A stretch of DNA of 64,000 nt from Verrucomicrobiales bacterium (GCA_002698785.1 PAAG01000043.1:38701-102700); one strand, 5' to 3'; counted from the stretch's first letter, positions 45,467 through 54,463 are shown. Translations and numbers: made by a program. Notes: generated by a model from the sequence alone, not told the origin.

Positions 45467-46045
45467 CTATTTACTCTCCATTCGATCAATATATTCATCC
45501 AGTTCCGAAAGCGGAAAAGCCGATTCCGGCGCCTCTGATGCGGGATGAACCCATGTAGCCACGACCATCTCCGCGAACCTTCGCTCTCCCAGGCCGACGT
45601 CGAGTGCTCGTAGTAAGGCATTATGGATATCACCTTCATTCGCCTCACAAAGGCCTTGAACATACAACCAAAGCCCCATTTCTCCCGTTTCGCGAAAAAC
45701 CGGAACTACCGAAACATCCTCAATCGCTACAACAACCTGTTCCCACCTCGTCGTAACCGGAAATCCTCGTTTGGGCTTTAGCGCAAAGAATTCCCAGTCA
45801 TCCATATCGGGAGCTTCCTCGACGATCATTTCTACCAGTGGGAACAATTTCTTTTGGCCATCCGCCGTTACGATAAATTCGTTACTCCCCGGAGACGAGC
45901 AAAACTCAAAATAGAGATCGGAATCAACCTTTTGAAGTGCCGCGAGCATCTCATCATAGACAGGATCATCAGCAGTTCGCAGGTCTTCCAACTTGGGAGT
46001 GAGAATTTCAAACTCACGCCAAAATTTCGCAATTGCGTCCTTCAT
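45467..46045 (-). CDS. Hypothetical protein, DUF695-relative candidate
   Basis: About 192 aa from ATG 46045. FEFCSSPGSNEFIVTADGQKKLFPLVEMIVEEAPDMDDWEFFALKPKRGFP resembles the opening of proteins that carry a DUF695-like module: a strand with E-F-x-V-T-A-x-G, then W-x-x-x-A-x-K-P. The second half is helical and acidic. Cytoplasmic. Function unknown; the family link is tentative. Confidence 0.5.
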   Translation of the reverse strand: MKDAIAKFWREFEILTPKLEDLRTADDPVYDEMLAALQKVDSDLYFEFCSSPGSNEFIVTADGQKKLFPLVEMIVEEAPDMDDWEFFALKPKRGFPVTTRWEQVVVAIEDVSVVPVFRETGEMGLWLYVQGLCEANEGDIHNALLRALDVGLGERRFAEMVVATWVHPASEAPESAFPLSELDEYIDRMESK

Positions 46046-46109
46046 TTCTACTATTCCTAATATCACTTACCCCCGCTTTGAATACCGTTGCCGCGTAAGC
46101 GACTACAAA

Positions 46110-46604
46110 TCAACCCCTACCCTTCCGCATCCGATAATGATACACATCTTTCCCCGCACTCTGCATCTCCGTCGAGTGCGTCACGATTTCATATCCCTGT
46201 GACAGGTAAAAATCCACCGCCCGTTGATTCGCCTCAAACACATCGAGCCACACCTCATACATCGGATCAAAAAACGACTCCACCTCCCGCAGCAGCGCCT
46301 TGCCGATGCCCTGCCCGTAGAACTCGCGCAACACGTACAGGCGCGAGATCTCGACCGCACCCTCATAGAGATCACTCCGCGCATGACCAATCAGCCGCCC
46401 ATCACACACCGCAACGACACTGCACATGTTAGGATCATCAATCTCCCTCCCGACCAGCTCCGGTGCATGCACCTTGTGCGACTGCTCCAGCAACTCCTCC
46501 TCCGTCTGGATACCGTGATACGCATCCAGCCAGATCTCCCGCAACAAAGGCCCAATCTTCTCACAGTCCTCCAGACAAAGAGGCCGAATCTCTGTGGTGT
46601 TCAT
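46110..46604 (-). CDS. GNAT-family N-acetyltransferase
   Basis: 164 aa. The GNAT core is visible: strand beta4 ISRLYVLREF, then the acetyl-CoA loop YGQGIGKALL (about 96-105), and VWLDVFEANQRAVDFYLSQGYEIV (motif B). It transfers an acetyl group from acetyl-CoA to an amine; the substrate is not predictable. A complete dispersed repeat lies about 120 bp upstream. Confidence 0.8.
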   Translation of the reverse strand: MNTTEIRPLCLEDCEKIGPLLREIWLDAYHGIQTEEELLEQSHKVHAPELVGREIDDPNMCSVVAVCDGRLIGHARSDLYEGAVEISRLYVLREFYGQGIGKALLREVESFFDPMYEVWLDVFEANQRAVDFYLSQGYEIVTHSTEMQSAGKDVYHYRMRKGRG

Positions 46605-46724
46605 ATTGTGAAGCGGAAAACCCCTCTTCTAATCTTCTTTATCCCAACAACCTTCTCGAGCCGAGTAGAAACGTCAAATCAACCAAGTTAAAATAACCAA
46701 CCGCCCCCCCAAAATTCACCACCC

Positions 46725-46799
46725 GCTGGAGTGAGGGCTTCAGCCCTTCGAGGACGGAAGTCCCGGCCATTCCAGAACGGCTGAAGCCGTCACTCCAAC
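46725..46799 (+). repeat. Dispersed REPIN-like repeat, complete copy 4
   Basis: Both arms are present: GCTGGAGTGAGGGCTTCAGC from 46725 and GGCTGAAGCCGTCACTCCAAC to 46799, with TCCCGGCCATTCCAGAA inside. The right arm overlaps the end of the gene at 46790-47203, and the stop codon of that gene (TGA in GTTGGAGTGA) is part of the repeat. Confidence 0.8.
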
Positions 46800-47203
46800 C
46801 TTTTCTGCCTCTTGAAAATCTCCCTCATCTCCGCTTGAAACTGAACTATCCACTCCACCCTCTCCCCACCCGAACCTTCATAAATCTCTATTGGCATATC
46901 CGCATACAATCCGACCAGGAAACCAGCTGTCGGAATTCCAAGAGCTCCATTCGCTCGCCCCTGACCAAAAAGACGAGGTACGAAAGAATCCCCCTCTTTC
47001 TCGTATTCAATGTTGGCTTCATAGAATGACACAATTGATTCCGGACGTTCCGAAACATCAACGACACCACTACAATCCAGGGAACCTTTACTCCCGACCC
47101 TTGCGAGAATTTTACCCTCTGAATCAGCCAAAAACGCATACCTCACTCTCTTACTGGAGCGGTAAACTTGCGACAGCCATTGGGAGTAGTGTGTTTCTAT
47201 CAT
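46790..47203 (-). CDS. Hypothetical protein, tandem paralogue A
   Basis: About 137 aa from ATG 47203; the in-frame extension upstream merely translates a repeat remnant. The pattern RVRYAFLADSEGKILARVGSKGSLDC, then IVSFYEANIEYEKEGDSFVPRLFGQGRANG, then GFLVGLYADMPIEIYEGSGGERVEWI is shared along its length with the next gene (47325-47759). The first part has a roadblock-like look (YAFLADSEG...LAR), but this is not certain. The last codons and the stop come from the adjoining repeat. Function unknown. Confidence 0.6.
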   Translation of the reverse strand: MIETHYSQWLSQVYRSSKRVRYAFLADSEGKILARVGSKGSLDCSGVVDVSERPESIVSFYEANIEYEKEGDSFVPRLFGQGRANGALGIPTAGFLVGLYADMPIEIYEGSGGERVEWIVQFQAEMREIFKRQKRLE

Positions 47204-47240
47204 GAAACAAATTTCCCTAAATACCGCCGCATTGGTTTTA

Positions 47241-47286
47241 CCGAAATCCCGTCCATTCCAAAATCCTCTTAAGCCGTCACTCCAAC
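47241..47286 (+). repeat. Dispersed repeat, right arm only (5)
   Basis: AAATCCCGTCCATTCCAAAA, then TCCTCTTAAGCCGTCACTCCAAC matches the inner part and right arm of complete copies with some decay. It lies between the two paralogues, 38 bp from each. Confidence 0.6.
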
Positions 47287-47324
47287 AGCATCTCATACTC
47301 CCTCAATATCAGGCACAACACCAC

Positions 47325-47759
47325 CTACTTCCCACTCGCCTTCGGCGGCGCCAGCTTCGGATAGCCGTTGATCAGCTCCCGCATCTCCGCCCGGAATTCC
47401 GAAATCCATTTCGAACGCTCTCCCCCACCCCCTTCGTAGATTTCTTCCGGCATATCCGCAAACATCCCCACGAGAAAGCCGACCGCCGGCTTCCCGAAAG
47501 CCCCGCTCGTTCGGCCCTGGGTATGGAGGCGAGGGACAAAAGGACCCCTTTCCTTCTCATGCTCGACATTCTCCAGGTAAAACGAAACGATCGCCCCCGG
47601 CTTCTCCGACTCGTCTACCACCTCCACACAATCAAGCACTTCCTTGTCGCCCAATCGACCGAGCACCGTTCCCTCAGAATCAGCGACAAAGGCATACCGA
47701 ACCCTCTCGTCGTCGTCGAGTATCAGCGACAACCACCCAATGTAGTGTGATTCACTCAT
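47325..47759 (-). CDS. Hypothetical protein, tandem paralogue B
   Basis: 144 aa, starting MSESHYIGWLSLILDDDERVRYAFVADSEG; it then runs in parallel with the gene at 46790 (VPRLHTQGRTSGAFGKPAVGFLVGMFADMPEEIYEGGGGER). No signal or membrane helix. The two genes clearly arose by duplication. A leader-plus-start fragment of a third relative is found at about 49253-49337. Function unknown. Confidence 0.6.
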   Translation of the reverse strand: MSESHYIGWLSLILDDDERVRYAFVADSEGTVLGRLGDKEVLDCVEVVDESEKPGAIVSFYLENVEHEKERGPFVPRLHTQGRTSGAFGKPAVGFLVGMFADMPEEIYEGGGGERSKWISEFRAEMRELINGYPKLAPPKASGK

Positions 47760-47839
47760 GCGAAGCGTTCCTCCCTAACTTCGCAGCAGGTTAGGAAAAT
47801 CGCAACCACTACCGCCACGTATCTTTACCAACTCCGACC

Positions 47840-48289
47840 TCAGTCCAACTCCTCCGCGAGCCCGATTAATATGCCCTCGGGGCCACGAATATAACAAAGC
47901 CGATACACATCCGCATACTCCACAACTTGATCGACCAATTCAGCACCATGACTCCCGAGCCTCTTGATCGTCCCTTCGAGATCCTCAACCGTGAACATCA
48001 CCCGCAGATAACCAAGAGCGTTCACCGGTGCCCCGCGATGATCCGCCTCCACCGAAGGAGCCAGAAATCGAGACAGCTCAAGCCGACCGTGACCATCCGG
48101 AGTTCGCATCATTGCGATCTCAGTCTTCATCCCGGAAAGCCCCGTCACTCCATCTGCCCACACCCCTTCCACAGGGCCGCGCCCTTCCAACTCAAGCCCA
48201 AGCTCCGTAAAAAAAGCAATCGCGCCGTCTAAATCCTCCACCACAATCCCAACGTTATGCAAAAGCGGGTACTTCAATTCACTCATCAT
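47840..48289 (-). CDS. VOC-family (glyoxalase-like) protein
   Basis: 149 aa. It contains the paired beta-alpha-beta-beta-beta modules of the vicinal oxygen chelate fold: HNVGIVVEDLDGAIAFFTELGLELEGRG, then LRVMFTVEDLEGTIKRLGSHGAELV, ending CYIRGPEGILIGLAEEL. Candidate metal ligands are the first-strand His, Glu in RLELSRF and the final Glu. It may be a lyase, dioxygenase or resistance-type protein; substrate unknown. The start may be the second Met (48286). Confidence 0.75.
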   Translation of the reverse strand: MMSELKYPLLHNVGIVVEDLDGAIAFFTELGLELEGRGPVEGVWADGVTGLSGMKTEIAMMRTPDGHGRLELSRFLAPSVEADHRGAPVNALGYLRVMFTVEDLEGTIKRLGSHGAELVDQVVEYADVYRLCYIRGPEGILIGLAEELD

Positions 48290-48363
48290 CTAACAATCAC
48301 TTTCCGCGACAGACCTACAAATACAAAAACCAATATCACCCTAGACTACCCATCCCACAGTCT

Positions 48364-48759
48364 CTACCCATCGACCTCGCTCCTTTTCGAAAAAACCCAC
48401 TTCCCAACCTTTTCAACCCCCCACGCAATACATCCTCCCAGCGAAGCGAACGACAGCCCGAGGAAGATCGTTATCAAAATCCCCTTCCAACTCACAAAAG
48501 GATAAGTGGCAACACCAAACCCCAGTACTGCGGTAGCGACACACAGCGCACCCGTCAACACGGCGGTAAGCACCTTTCTATTCCCCGCAATCAGAGCCGC
48601 AACCATCGGGCAGACAAGATACGTCCCATACGCCAGCGCATTGGTGATTCTCATACCGACAAGGTCAGGCAGACAAGTCGAAACAATCCGGAACGCCACG
48701 AGAAAAAGAATCTCGCCCAAGATTATCGCTACGGGAATACTGCGAACGGCCATCACCAC
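48364..48759 (-). CDS. Four-helix membrane hypothetical protein
   Basis: 131 aa with about four predicted membrane helices (AIILGEILFLVAFRIV, ALAYGTYLVCPMVAALIAG, VLTAVLTGALCVATAVLGFG, GILITIFLGLSFASLGGCIAW) and a short basic end. No family is recognised. A left-arm dispersed repeat lies 56 bp upstream. Confidence 0.55.
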   Translation of the reverse strand: MVMAVRSIPVAIILGEILFLVAFRIVSTCLPDLVGMRITNALAYGTYLVCPMVAALIAGNRKVLTAVLTGALCVATAVLGFGVATYPFVSWKGILITIFLGLSFASLGGCIAWGVEKVGKWVFSKRSEVDG

Positions 48760-48814
48760 CTACTATCGAATTTCCGACACCCCGTCAACTCCCCAACCAC
48801 CCCGTCTTCCCCCC

Positions 48815-48845
48815 TGCTGGAGTGAGGGCTTCAGCCCTTCCCCAA
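48815..48845 (+). repeat. Dispersed repeat, left arm only (6)
   Basis: GCTGGAGTGAGGGCTTCAGC, then CCTTCCCC. The right arm is absent. The sequence beyond (ACACGATCAG) does not match other copies. Confidence 0.7.
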
Positions 48846-48859
48846 AACACGATCAGTAA

Positions 48860-49252
48860 ACCCATCGCCCGGTAGTGTCTTAATTTAATCGAGTAGATTA
48901 CAAGGGTCTCAAACAACAGGAGATTCTTGTAGGGAAAAACTGCATCACCCCGATCCTGAGTGCGAAGGATTGCTTAGAGCCTTTGATGTTGTTGGTAAGA
49001 AAGCACAAGAACGGCAGGCGCTGGAAGCCGAAGGCAATGCTGACTGCCAACACGGATAGCGAAGGATTCAATGCTTGCTGGACCACCAGTTTTCGAACCA
49101 ATCCTCAAACGGATCGCTGAGTGAAAAAGCCCAGTCAAATGGTTGATCCAAGCTGAGGAACTCCGTGGTTTTAGCGTCAAAGTAATCGTATTGATAATGG
49201 AATGCACCATTCCTAAATCTTCGCATTCGCTCTGCTGGCGTCACTCAAAACC
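48860..49252. other. Gene-less stretch, possible element remnant
   Basis: No reading frame on either strand looks like a protein with start and ribosome site. The plus strand around 48980-49100 reads LLVRKHKNGRRWKPKAMLTAN, then stops appear, which may be the remains of a gene. GGTAGTGTCTTAATTTAATC at about 48871 could be an element end. Nothing else is seen. Confidence 0.3.
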
Positions 49253-49337
49253 GTGTGATTTACTCATGCGAAGCCTTCCTCAAAAATCGCAGCAGGTTAG
49301 GAAAATCGCAACCACTACCGCCACGTATCTTTACCCC
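49253..49337 (-). pseudogene. Duplicated leader and first codons of paralogue B
   Basis: The 75 bp preceding the ATG of the gene at 47325-47759 recur here nearly unchanged (CAGCAGGTTAGGAAAATCGC and ACTACCGCCACGTATCTTTAC are exact), followed by ATG-AGT-AAA-TCA-CAC, like ATG-AGT-GAA-TCA-CAC there. The frame stops after MSKSHGFE. It is a truncated third relative of the paralogue pair. Confidence 0.6.
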
Positions 49338-49360
49338 TCAAAGCGAGCGCCAGTCTCCCG

Positions 49361-49621
49361 CTACTCCCCATCCGGTCTCTCCCTGTAATACTCCCGCAAC
49401 TGATTCCACGCCTTCGCATTGTTCCTGCGAGGGACCTCATTCTTTGTCCCGAACCACACCATCGGCCCCGCACACGAAGAACACCGGGGCGACTCAGCAT
49501 CGTGGATCGACCGCCTCACCGAGCAACGGCAGTCCGGACAGATCCAGGTATACTTCGAGATCCCGCACACCCCATCGGGGAACACCGGATCTCGACTTCG
49601 CCATTTCTTCTCCTCACTCAT
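49361..49621 (-). CDS. Small zinc-ribbon protein
   Basis: About 86 aa from ATG 49621 (MSEEKKWRSRDP). WICPDCRCSVRRSIHDAESPRCSSCAG has two Cys-x-x-Cys knuckles 18 residues apart, a zinc ribbon. A charged tail ends in REYYRERPDGE. It might bind nucleic acid or protein; function unknown. The longer upstream extension includes a translated left-arm repeat and is rejected. Confidence 0.6.
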   Translation of the reverse strand: MSEEKKWRSRDPVFPDGVCGISKYTWICPDCRCSVRRSIHDAESPRCSSCAGPMVWFGTKNEVPRRNNAKAWNQLREYYRERPDGE

Positions 49622-49681
49622 TCGCACCCAGACGATAACCCTACGCACACCTTCAATCAACCACCCAGTCTCCCCCCCCCC

Positions 49682-49712
49682 CGCTGGAGTGAGGGCTTCA
49701 GCCCTTCCCCAA
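49682..49712 (+). repeat. Dispersed repeat, left arm only (7)
   Basis: CGCTGGAGTGAGGGCTTCAG, then CCCTTCCCC. It is 30 bp before the second copy of the TCGACA-N17-TAGAAT promoter, an arrangement also seen at 63679/63771. Confidence 0.7.
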
Positions 49713-49741
49713 AGCAAGTACCACCAAGCTCCCCCAAAATC

Positions 49742-49770
49742 TCGACATTCCCTTAGCAACATGTTAGAAT
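49742..49770 (+). promoter_or_regulatory. Sigma-70-type promoter, repeat family copy 2
   Basis: TCGACA (49742-49747), a 17-bp spacer ending AACATGT, and TAGAAT (49765-49770). It matches copies at 10328 and 63771 in boxes and spacing. No start codon or gene follows. Confidence 0.65.
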
Positions 49771-50091
49771 TAACAAGGACTCGCGAAACACCGATCCATT
49801 TCCCTCGCTCTTTCTCAAACAACTTACCCGAATCGCAAGCGGTCCGCCCCATTCAGGCGCACTGTTTCCGGGAAAATGATGAAAAACGAAAACCCCATCA
49901 TTTCCCGTCATTTTCGCCAGACAACCCCCTCCAGCCCCCGGCAATAAAGGAAACCACCCATCCGCCAAATGATGAGCAAATCCCGAAAATGATGGGTAAA
50001 AACCGGTCTAACACGCCACTAAGGAGGAACGACACTCCTCTCGTTCACCGGAGCCTCGTGTCCCGTTTCGCGCTTCTACGCCGGCAAACCA
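49771..50091. repeat. Gene-less relic with AATGATGGG-type iterons, copy 2
   Basis: After the promoter comes a stretch alignable with 63800-63931 (CG[AG]AACACCG, then CTGTTTCC-type, then GGGAAAATGA). Iterons: AAATGATGA (about 49874), CCCCATCATTT (49893-49903), CCCGTCATTTT (49904-49914), AAATGATGAG (49967) and AAATGATGGG (49987-49996). No protein-coding frame is convincing. The 78-aa gene and terminase present at copy 1 are lacking. Confidence 0.5.
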
Positions 50092-50853
50092 TCACTCACC
50101 CTTCTCCAAGATCTGCTCAATCGCCTTACCGAGCGCCTCCTCCTCTCCAGCCGCCACAGGATAGGAATGGACCGCATCATTGTACCCACCCTTGTGCGAC
50201 TTGATTTGGAAATGAACCACAAGAGCCGGGAACTTTCCGTAGTAGAAATACTCGTCCACCCGCAGACTAACCAACCTGCGATCCGTGAGATTCCAGAAAG
50301 AACTGCAATCCGCGAGCTGCACTCCATCTCTTGTCACCTGCACCTCTCCGCCACCCAGAGCCAACATCTTCCTCCGCCTTCTCTCGATCCGAAGATACAT
50401 CACCGTCGGGACAAGGAAGCCCCCAAGAATGGCTCCGCCCAGCCCGAACAAAATCATTGGCTGGACACGATAAACAAAGGAAGAGGCAATGTTATATGAA
50501 ACAAATCCAAAGAAAGCAGCCGCCATTATCCCGGCCGTCGGGAGACACCCCAGCCGCTCCCGGTTCGACTCATCCACATACGCCTTCCAGAGTTCGCCCT
50601 CTACATTCCATCGGGCCAGCACTTGATCCGGTGCCTCAAACCCGTCCTCCACCTTCTTGACCTCATCACCAGCGCCCTTCAACAAGAAAACAAACGAAGT
50701 CAGCGCCGCTACCCCGAGCAAGCTCCCGCCAACGATGCGAGCCATATCGTTCTGCAGCGGAACCTCCGGATCTCTACCAACCAATCCAAACAACACATAC
50801 CCCGCCGCAAGAGTGAGCAGGACACAAACAATGATGAGAGCGTTCTGGTTCAT
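50092..50853 (-). CDS. Membrane hypothetical protein, tandem paralogue C
   Basis: About 253 aa from ATG 50853. Two N-terminal helices (ALIIVCVLLTLAAGYVLFGL; IVGGSLLGVAALTSFVFLL), a soluble linker with WNVEGELWKAYVDE, two more helices (about 110-160) ending in a basic RIERRRRK, then a C-terminal beta domain (LADCSSFWNLTDRRLVSLRVDEYFYYGKFPALVVHF). It resembles its upstream neighbour from the WxVxGxLWxAYV segment onward. No family is recognised. Confidence 0.6.
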   Translation of the reverse strand: MNQNALIIVCVLLTLAAGYVLFGLVGRDPEVPLQNDMARIVGGSLLGVAALTSFVFLLKGAGDEVKKVEDGFEAPDQVLARWNVEGELWKAYVDESNRERLGCLPTAGIMAAAFFGFVSYNIASSFVYRVQPMILFGLGGAILGGFLVPTVMYLRIERRRRKMLALGGGEVQVTRDGVQLADCSSFWNLTDRRLVSLRVDEYFYYGKFPALVVHFQIKSHKGGYNDAVHSYPVAAGEEEALGKAIEQILEKGE

Positions 50854-50969
50854 ACAACAAACCAGCATTTCCCAACCTCACCGAAATGTCGAACGATTTA
50901 CCGTCAACACCTCGCCACAAACCAACATCAGTCCTCGGCCGCCTACTCAACTAACATATCTCCACCCCT

Positions 50970-51539
50970 TCAGCCCGTATCCTTATGCAACTCATCTATC
51001 ACCATCCGCACATCCACCACCTTCTCATCTGGCACCGGGTAGGTCGCAAACCGATTTCTCCTACGCCCCTTCCTGTCTTCGAACACCGTGTGAACAATCA
51101 GAGCCGCATACCGATCATCGTAGAAGCCTTCCTCCAAACGCAATCCCACCAGCCCCACACCGTCCTCATTCACCAGGCTCGACCTCATCTGGTAAAACTC
51201 GATTTCCCCCTCATCCATTCGCAACTCCTGCTCCGACATTTCCAGCCGCTCCTTTCTCGCCTTCTCGATTCGGAAAAACACCACCGTAGGCAGCAGCACT
51301 CCCCCAACCAACGCACACAACCCAGCTAGGAAAATGACCGACTTCGTCTCCGCAATCAGATTCGCCCCCAGCACCAGCCCTACAAAAGCCATCGCCGAAG
51401 CCCCGAAGATCGCAGCCAGGACCATATGCCCCTTCTCCGACTTCGCCCGGTGTTCCACATACGCCTCCCATAGAGGACCATCTACCTGCCACTGCAACTC
51501 TTTCATATTCCCATCAAAAAAGCCGGGAACCTCAGGCAT
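50970..51539 (-). CDS. Membrane hypothetical protein, tandem paralogue D
   Basis: About 189 aa from ATG 51539. LQWQVDGPLWEAYVEH, two helices (MAFVGLVLGANLI; VIFLAGLCALVGGVLLPTVVFF), a basic RIEKARKERL, and a C-terminal beta domain (IEFYQMRSSLVNEDGVGLVGLRLEEGFYDDRYAALIVH). It matches the gene at 50092 module by module and lacks only its first two helices. The products may form a membrane pair. The start is uncertain; the ORF extends in frame to 51644. Confidence 0.6.
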   Translation of the reverse strand: MPEVPGFFDGNMKELQWQVDGPLWEAYVEHRAKSEKGHMVLAAIFGASAMAFVGLVLGANLIAETKSVIFLAGLCALVGGVLLPTVVFFRIEKARKERLEMSEQELRMDEGEIEFYQMRSSLVNEDGVGLVGLRLEEGFYDDRYAALIVHTVFEDRKGRRRNRFATYPVPDEKVVDVRMVIDELHKDTG

Positions 51540-51679
51540 TCGCTCCCGAAGGCAAGAGACATCATTGAAACGATTCTTGTCGCAAGACTCACAACCATGT
51601 AGCCCACACCCCCAAAATCCATTCCAGGATCTCGCACAAGCCAAGACAATACGTCAGTATCTCCTGACAAACCAAAAAA

Positions 51680-54355
51680 TCATAGCAATCGCAAACGCAC
51701 CCTGAACTTGCGGAATTTCTTCTTCAAACGGCGGATCTTGTTACGATTTCCCGACTTCCTCGCACGCTTAATCGCGCTCTTCACCCTCTTGATCTTCCGC
51801 TGTAGAACCGCGATCGCAGCACTGTTATCAACGACAACAGGCGCCGGAACGATCACATCCTCGATCCACATCAGTTTCGTGGTTTCGTAGAGCGAACCTC
51901 CGACACCACCTCCCGAGTCAGTATTCGCCCGGCCCATCGCACGAACCAGGAAATTTTGTTGCTCTGGTAGGACAAGCCCCGTCAACTCCCAATCACTCGT
52001 CCCACTAATGCGAGACCCAGCGCCCAGCGCAGACCACGTCATCCCATTATCACTGGAAATCTCGAACTTCGCCGAAATCAAATCCGGACTCGTCCCCCCA
52101 CGACTCCACTTCACCGCCGTGCCATTGTCCATGTAGTCGAGGCTTTGAACCGCAGAACCATTCGTGAGGCGGGCAAAACGCGGACGTGACTCCGAATCGA
52201 TCGAAGTGAACTGCCCGCCAATCATGATCTTTCCACAAGGAGTAAGGGCAGTGTAGTTCACATTAATATTGGCAGAAGAAGCAAAATCGAGATCCGCCAG
52301 ACCATTCTTGTTCACACGGGCGATCTTATCCCTCGTCAACCCATTGATCATATCGAATCGCCCTACCATAACCAGATCGCCATTGGCCTGCGCCGCCATG
52401 GCACCGATCTCCAGACTCTCAATAATCGGCGTATACGTCATGTCAAAAGAGCCATCCATGTGAAGACGACAGATGAACTCCTGCTCCATCCCATCGACAA
52501 CGTCGAAAAACCCTCCCGCATAGATCCGCCCGTCATTGTGCATCGCCAGCGTGAAGATCGAACCGTCGATATCCGGTGTGAAAGTCGTATCGAGCGTCCC
52601 GTCACTATTCAGCCGCGCCAGATTCGCCTGTGGAGATCCCCCCACATTATCAAACGCACCACCGATCAGAATTTGCCCGTTTTCCAGAACCATCACCGTC
52701 CGTATCTCATCGTCCGCATTCGGATCAAAAGAGGCATCCAGAGAACTATCCGCATTCAGCCGCGCGATATTATTCCTCCTCACACTATCCACAAAATGAA
52801 AGTGCCCCCCGACGATGATCTTCCCATCTGGCTGAATCGCGAGCGCTTCAATCTCCGGATTCGAAACAATCATTGTATCCGACTCAATCAGCGGATCGAA
52901 GTCAACATCCACCGTACCGTCACCATTCAACCGACCGAGATCATTCTGGTCTTCAAACCCGATACCGAAGAATTCCCCACCCAGCACAATCTTCCCGTCC
53001 TCCTGTATCGCGATGGCATTTACAGGAACTCCCACGGAAGCATTCGCAGCAAAATCCGTATCTACCGAGCCATTCTGATTCAGGCGCACAATCCCGTTCA
53101 CCACCTCCCCATCAACCTCGTTCATGGCACCCGTGATCACCGTCTTCCCATCCGGTTGAATCGCCAGCGCCGTCACCTGTGACACATTGTTAGACATCGG
53201 ATTCAGCTCCTCCTCCACCGATCCATCCGAATTGTATCGCGCCAGGTAAATCCTCGTCACACCCTCCGCACTCACAAAGTCACCAGACACCACAATCTTT
53301 CCATCCGGCTGGATCGCGACCTCCCTCACAAAGCTCGAAGTCCCCACCGGGGCAAAATCCATATCGAGATTCCCATCGACATCGACCCGGGCAAAATTGT
53401 TCGCCGTCCCACCCCCCGTCGTGGAGAAATTACCACCAAAGATCGCCGCCCCATCCGGCTGAAGCTCAATCGACAGCACCCCGCCATCCGATCCCGGGTC
53501 GTAGCCCAGATCGACCGAACCGTCCGTGTTCAACCGAGCGATCCCAGTCCGCGCAGCCCCGCCAATGTCCGTGAAATCACCACCCACCAGGATCTTCCCA
53601 TCCGGCTGCACCTCGCAATCCAGAACCCGATTCCCCGTGAACGCAGGCGGATCAAAACTCGTATCGATCGTCCCATCCTCATTCAAGATCGCGACAAAAT
53701 CCCGCGCAGCCCCCGCGATTGTAGCAAAATCACCCCACACAAGAATCCGTCCGTCCGCCAGAGGCAAAATGCCCGTCACATCGTCATCCGCCCCCGGATT
53801 GAAAGTCGCATCCAGGTTTCCATCCGCATCCAGCCGGGCGATTCGATCTCGCGCCGTCCCCTCAAACTCCGTAAATTCGCCCCCGATGAGCACCTTCCCA
53901 TCCGCCTGCGCAGCCACCGCGAGGATCTCCACATTCGTGTCAGTGTTAGATGAAAACGTATTATCAAATCCACCACTGGGCAACAGACGATCCACCCGCC
54001 CTACCGTCGGCCCCATGAAATCGAAATACTCCCCTGCGATCAGGATCTTGCCATCCTCCTGCTCAAAGATCGCGTTCACCGTGAACTGACTATCGTTGAA
54101 GAAAAAATCCGGATCCGGCACCCCCTCATTCGTCAGCCGCTGCAGTTGAACAGAGCTACCTCCGCCAATCGTAGTGAAATTTCCCGAGACAAGCAGTTTC
54201 CCATCCGCCTGGACCTCTACGGCATTGACCGAAGCATTCGGATTCGGATCCCAAGTATCGACAGGATCACCATCAGCGTGCCCCGGCCGGGGGAACAACA
54301 AGACCATCGCCGACATTCCAGCGAGAAGAATTCTGGAGCGGTTCATACCGGGCAT
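51680..54355 (-). CDS. Exported delta-60 propeller protein with basic C-terminal hairpin
   Basis: About 891 aa from ATG 54355 (or 54346, MNRSRILLAGMSAMVLL), with signal cleavage near GHA-D. I count 14 repeats of the delta-60 (DUF5122) type, xQPDGKILVGGxFxxxGGxxxxxIARLNxDGSxDxxF, enough for two seven-bladed propellers. A beta-sandwich-like region with AKFEISSDNGMTWSALG follows. The last ~45 residues are the Lys/Arg-rich hairpin (KRARKSGNRNKIRR turn), ending RVRLRLL. The protein is isolated from the main surface locus, but the tail links it to that group. Its function is probably adhesion or display. Confidence 0.85.
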   Translation of the reverse strand: MPGMNRSRILLAGMSAMVLLFPRPGHADGDPVDTWDPNPNASVNAVEVQADGKLLVSGNFTTIGGGSSVQLQRLTNEGVPDPDFFFNDSQFTVNAIFEQEDGKILIAGEYFDFMGPTVGRVDRLLPSGGFDNTFSSNTDTNVEILAVAAQADGKVLIGGEFTEFEGTARDRIARLDADGNLDATFNPGADDDVTGILPLADGRILVWGDFATIAGAARDFVAILNEDGTIDTSFDPPAFTGNRVLDCEVQPDGKILVGGDFTDIGGAARTGIARLNTDGSVDLGYDPGSDGGVLSIELQPDGAAIFGGNFSTTGGGTANNFARVDVDGNLDMDFAPVGTSSFVREVAIQPDGKIVVSGDFVSAEGVTRIYLARYNSDGSVEEELNPMSNNVSQVTALAIQPDGKTVITGAMNEVDGEVVNGIVRLNQNGSVDTDFAANASVGVPVNAIAIQEDGKIVLGGEFFGIGFEDQNDLGRLNGDGTVDVDFDPLIESDTMIVSNPEIEALAIQPDGKIIVGGHFHFVDSVRRNNIARLNADSSLDASFDPNADDEIRTVMVLENGQILIGGAFDNVGGSPQANLARLNSDGTLDTTFTPDIDGSIFTLAMHNDGRIYAGGFFDVVDGMEQEFICRLHMDGSFDMTYTPIIESLEIGAMAAQANGDLVMVGRFDMINGLTRDKIARVNKNGLADLDFASSANINVNYTALTPCGKIMIGGQFTSIDSESRPRFARLTNGSAVQSLDYMDNGTAVKWSRGGTSPDLISAKFEISSDNGMTWSALGAGSRISGTSDWELTGLVLPEQQNFLVRAMGRANTDSGGGVGGSLYETTKLMWIEDVIVPAPVVVDNSAAIAVLQRKIKRVKSAIKRARKSGNRNKIRRLKKKFRKFRVRLRLL

Positions 54356-54463
54356 ACTATGGGGAAACCGATCCAAAGACACGTGAAAAATCCGTCGATT
54401 TCTCCACATCCGTGTAACTACATGCAACTCAGTATATATCACACACCAGAAGCACAGCCCATA

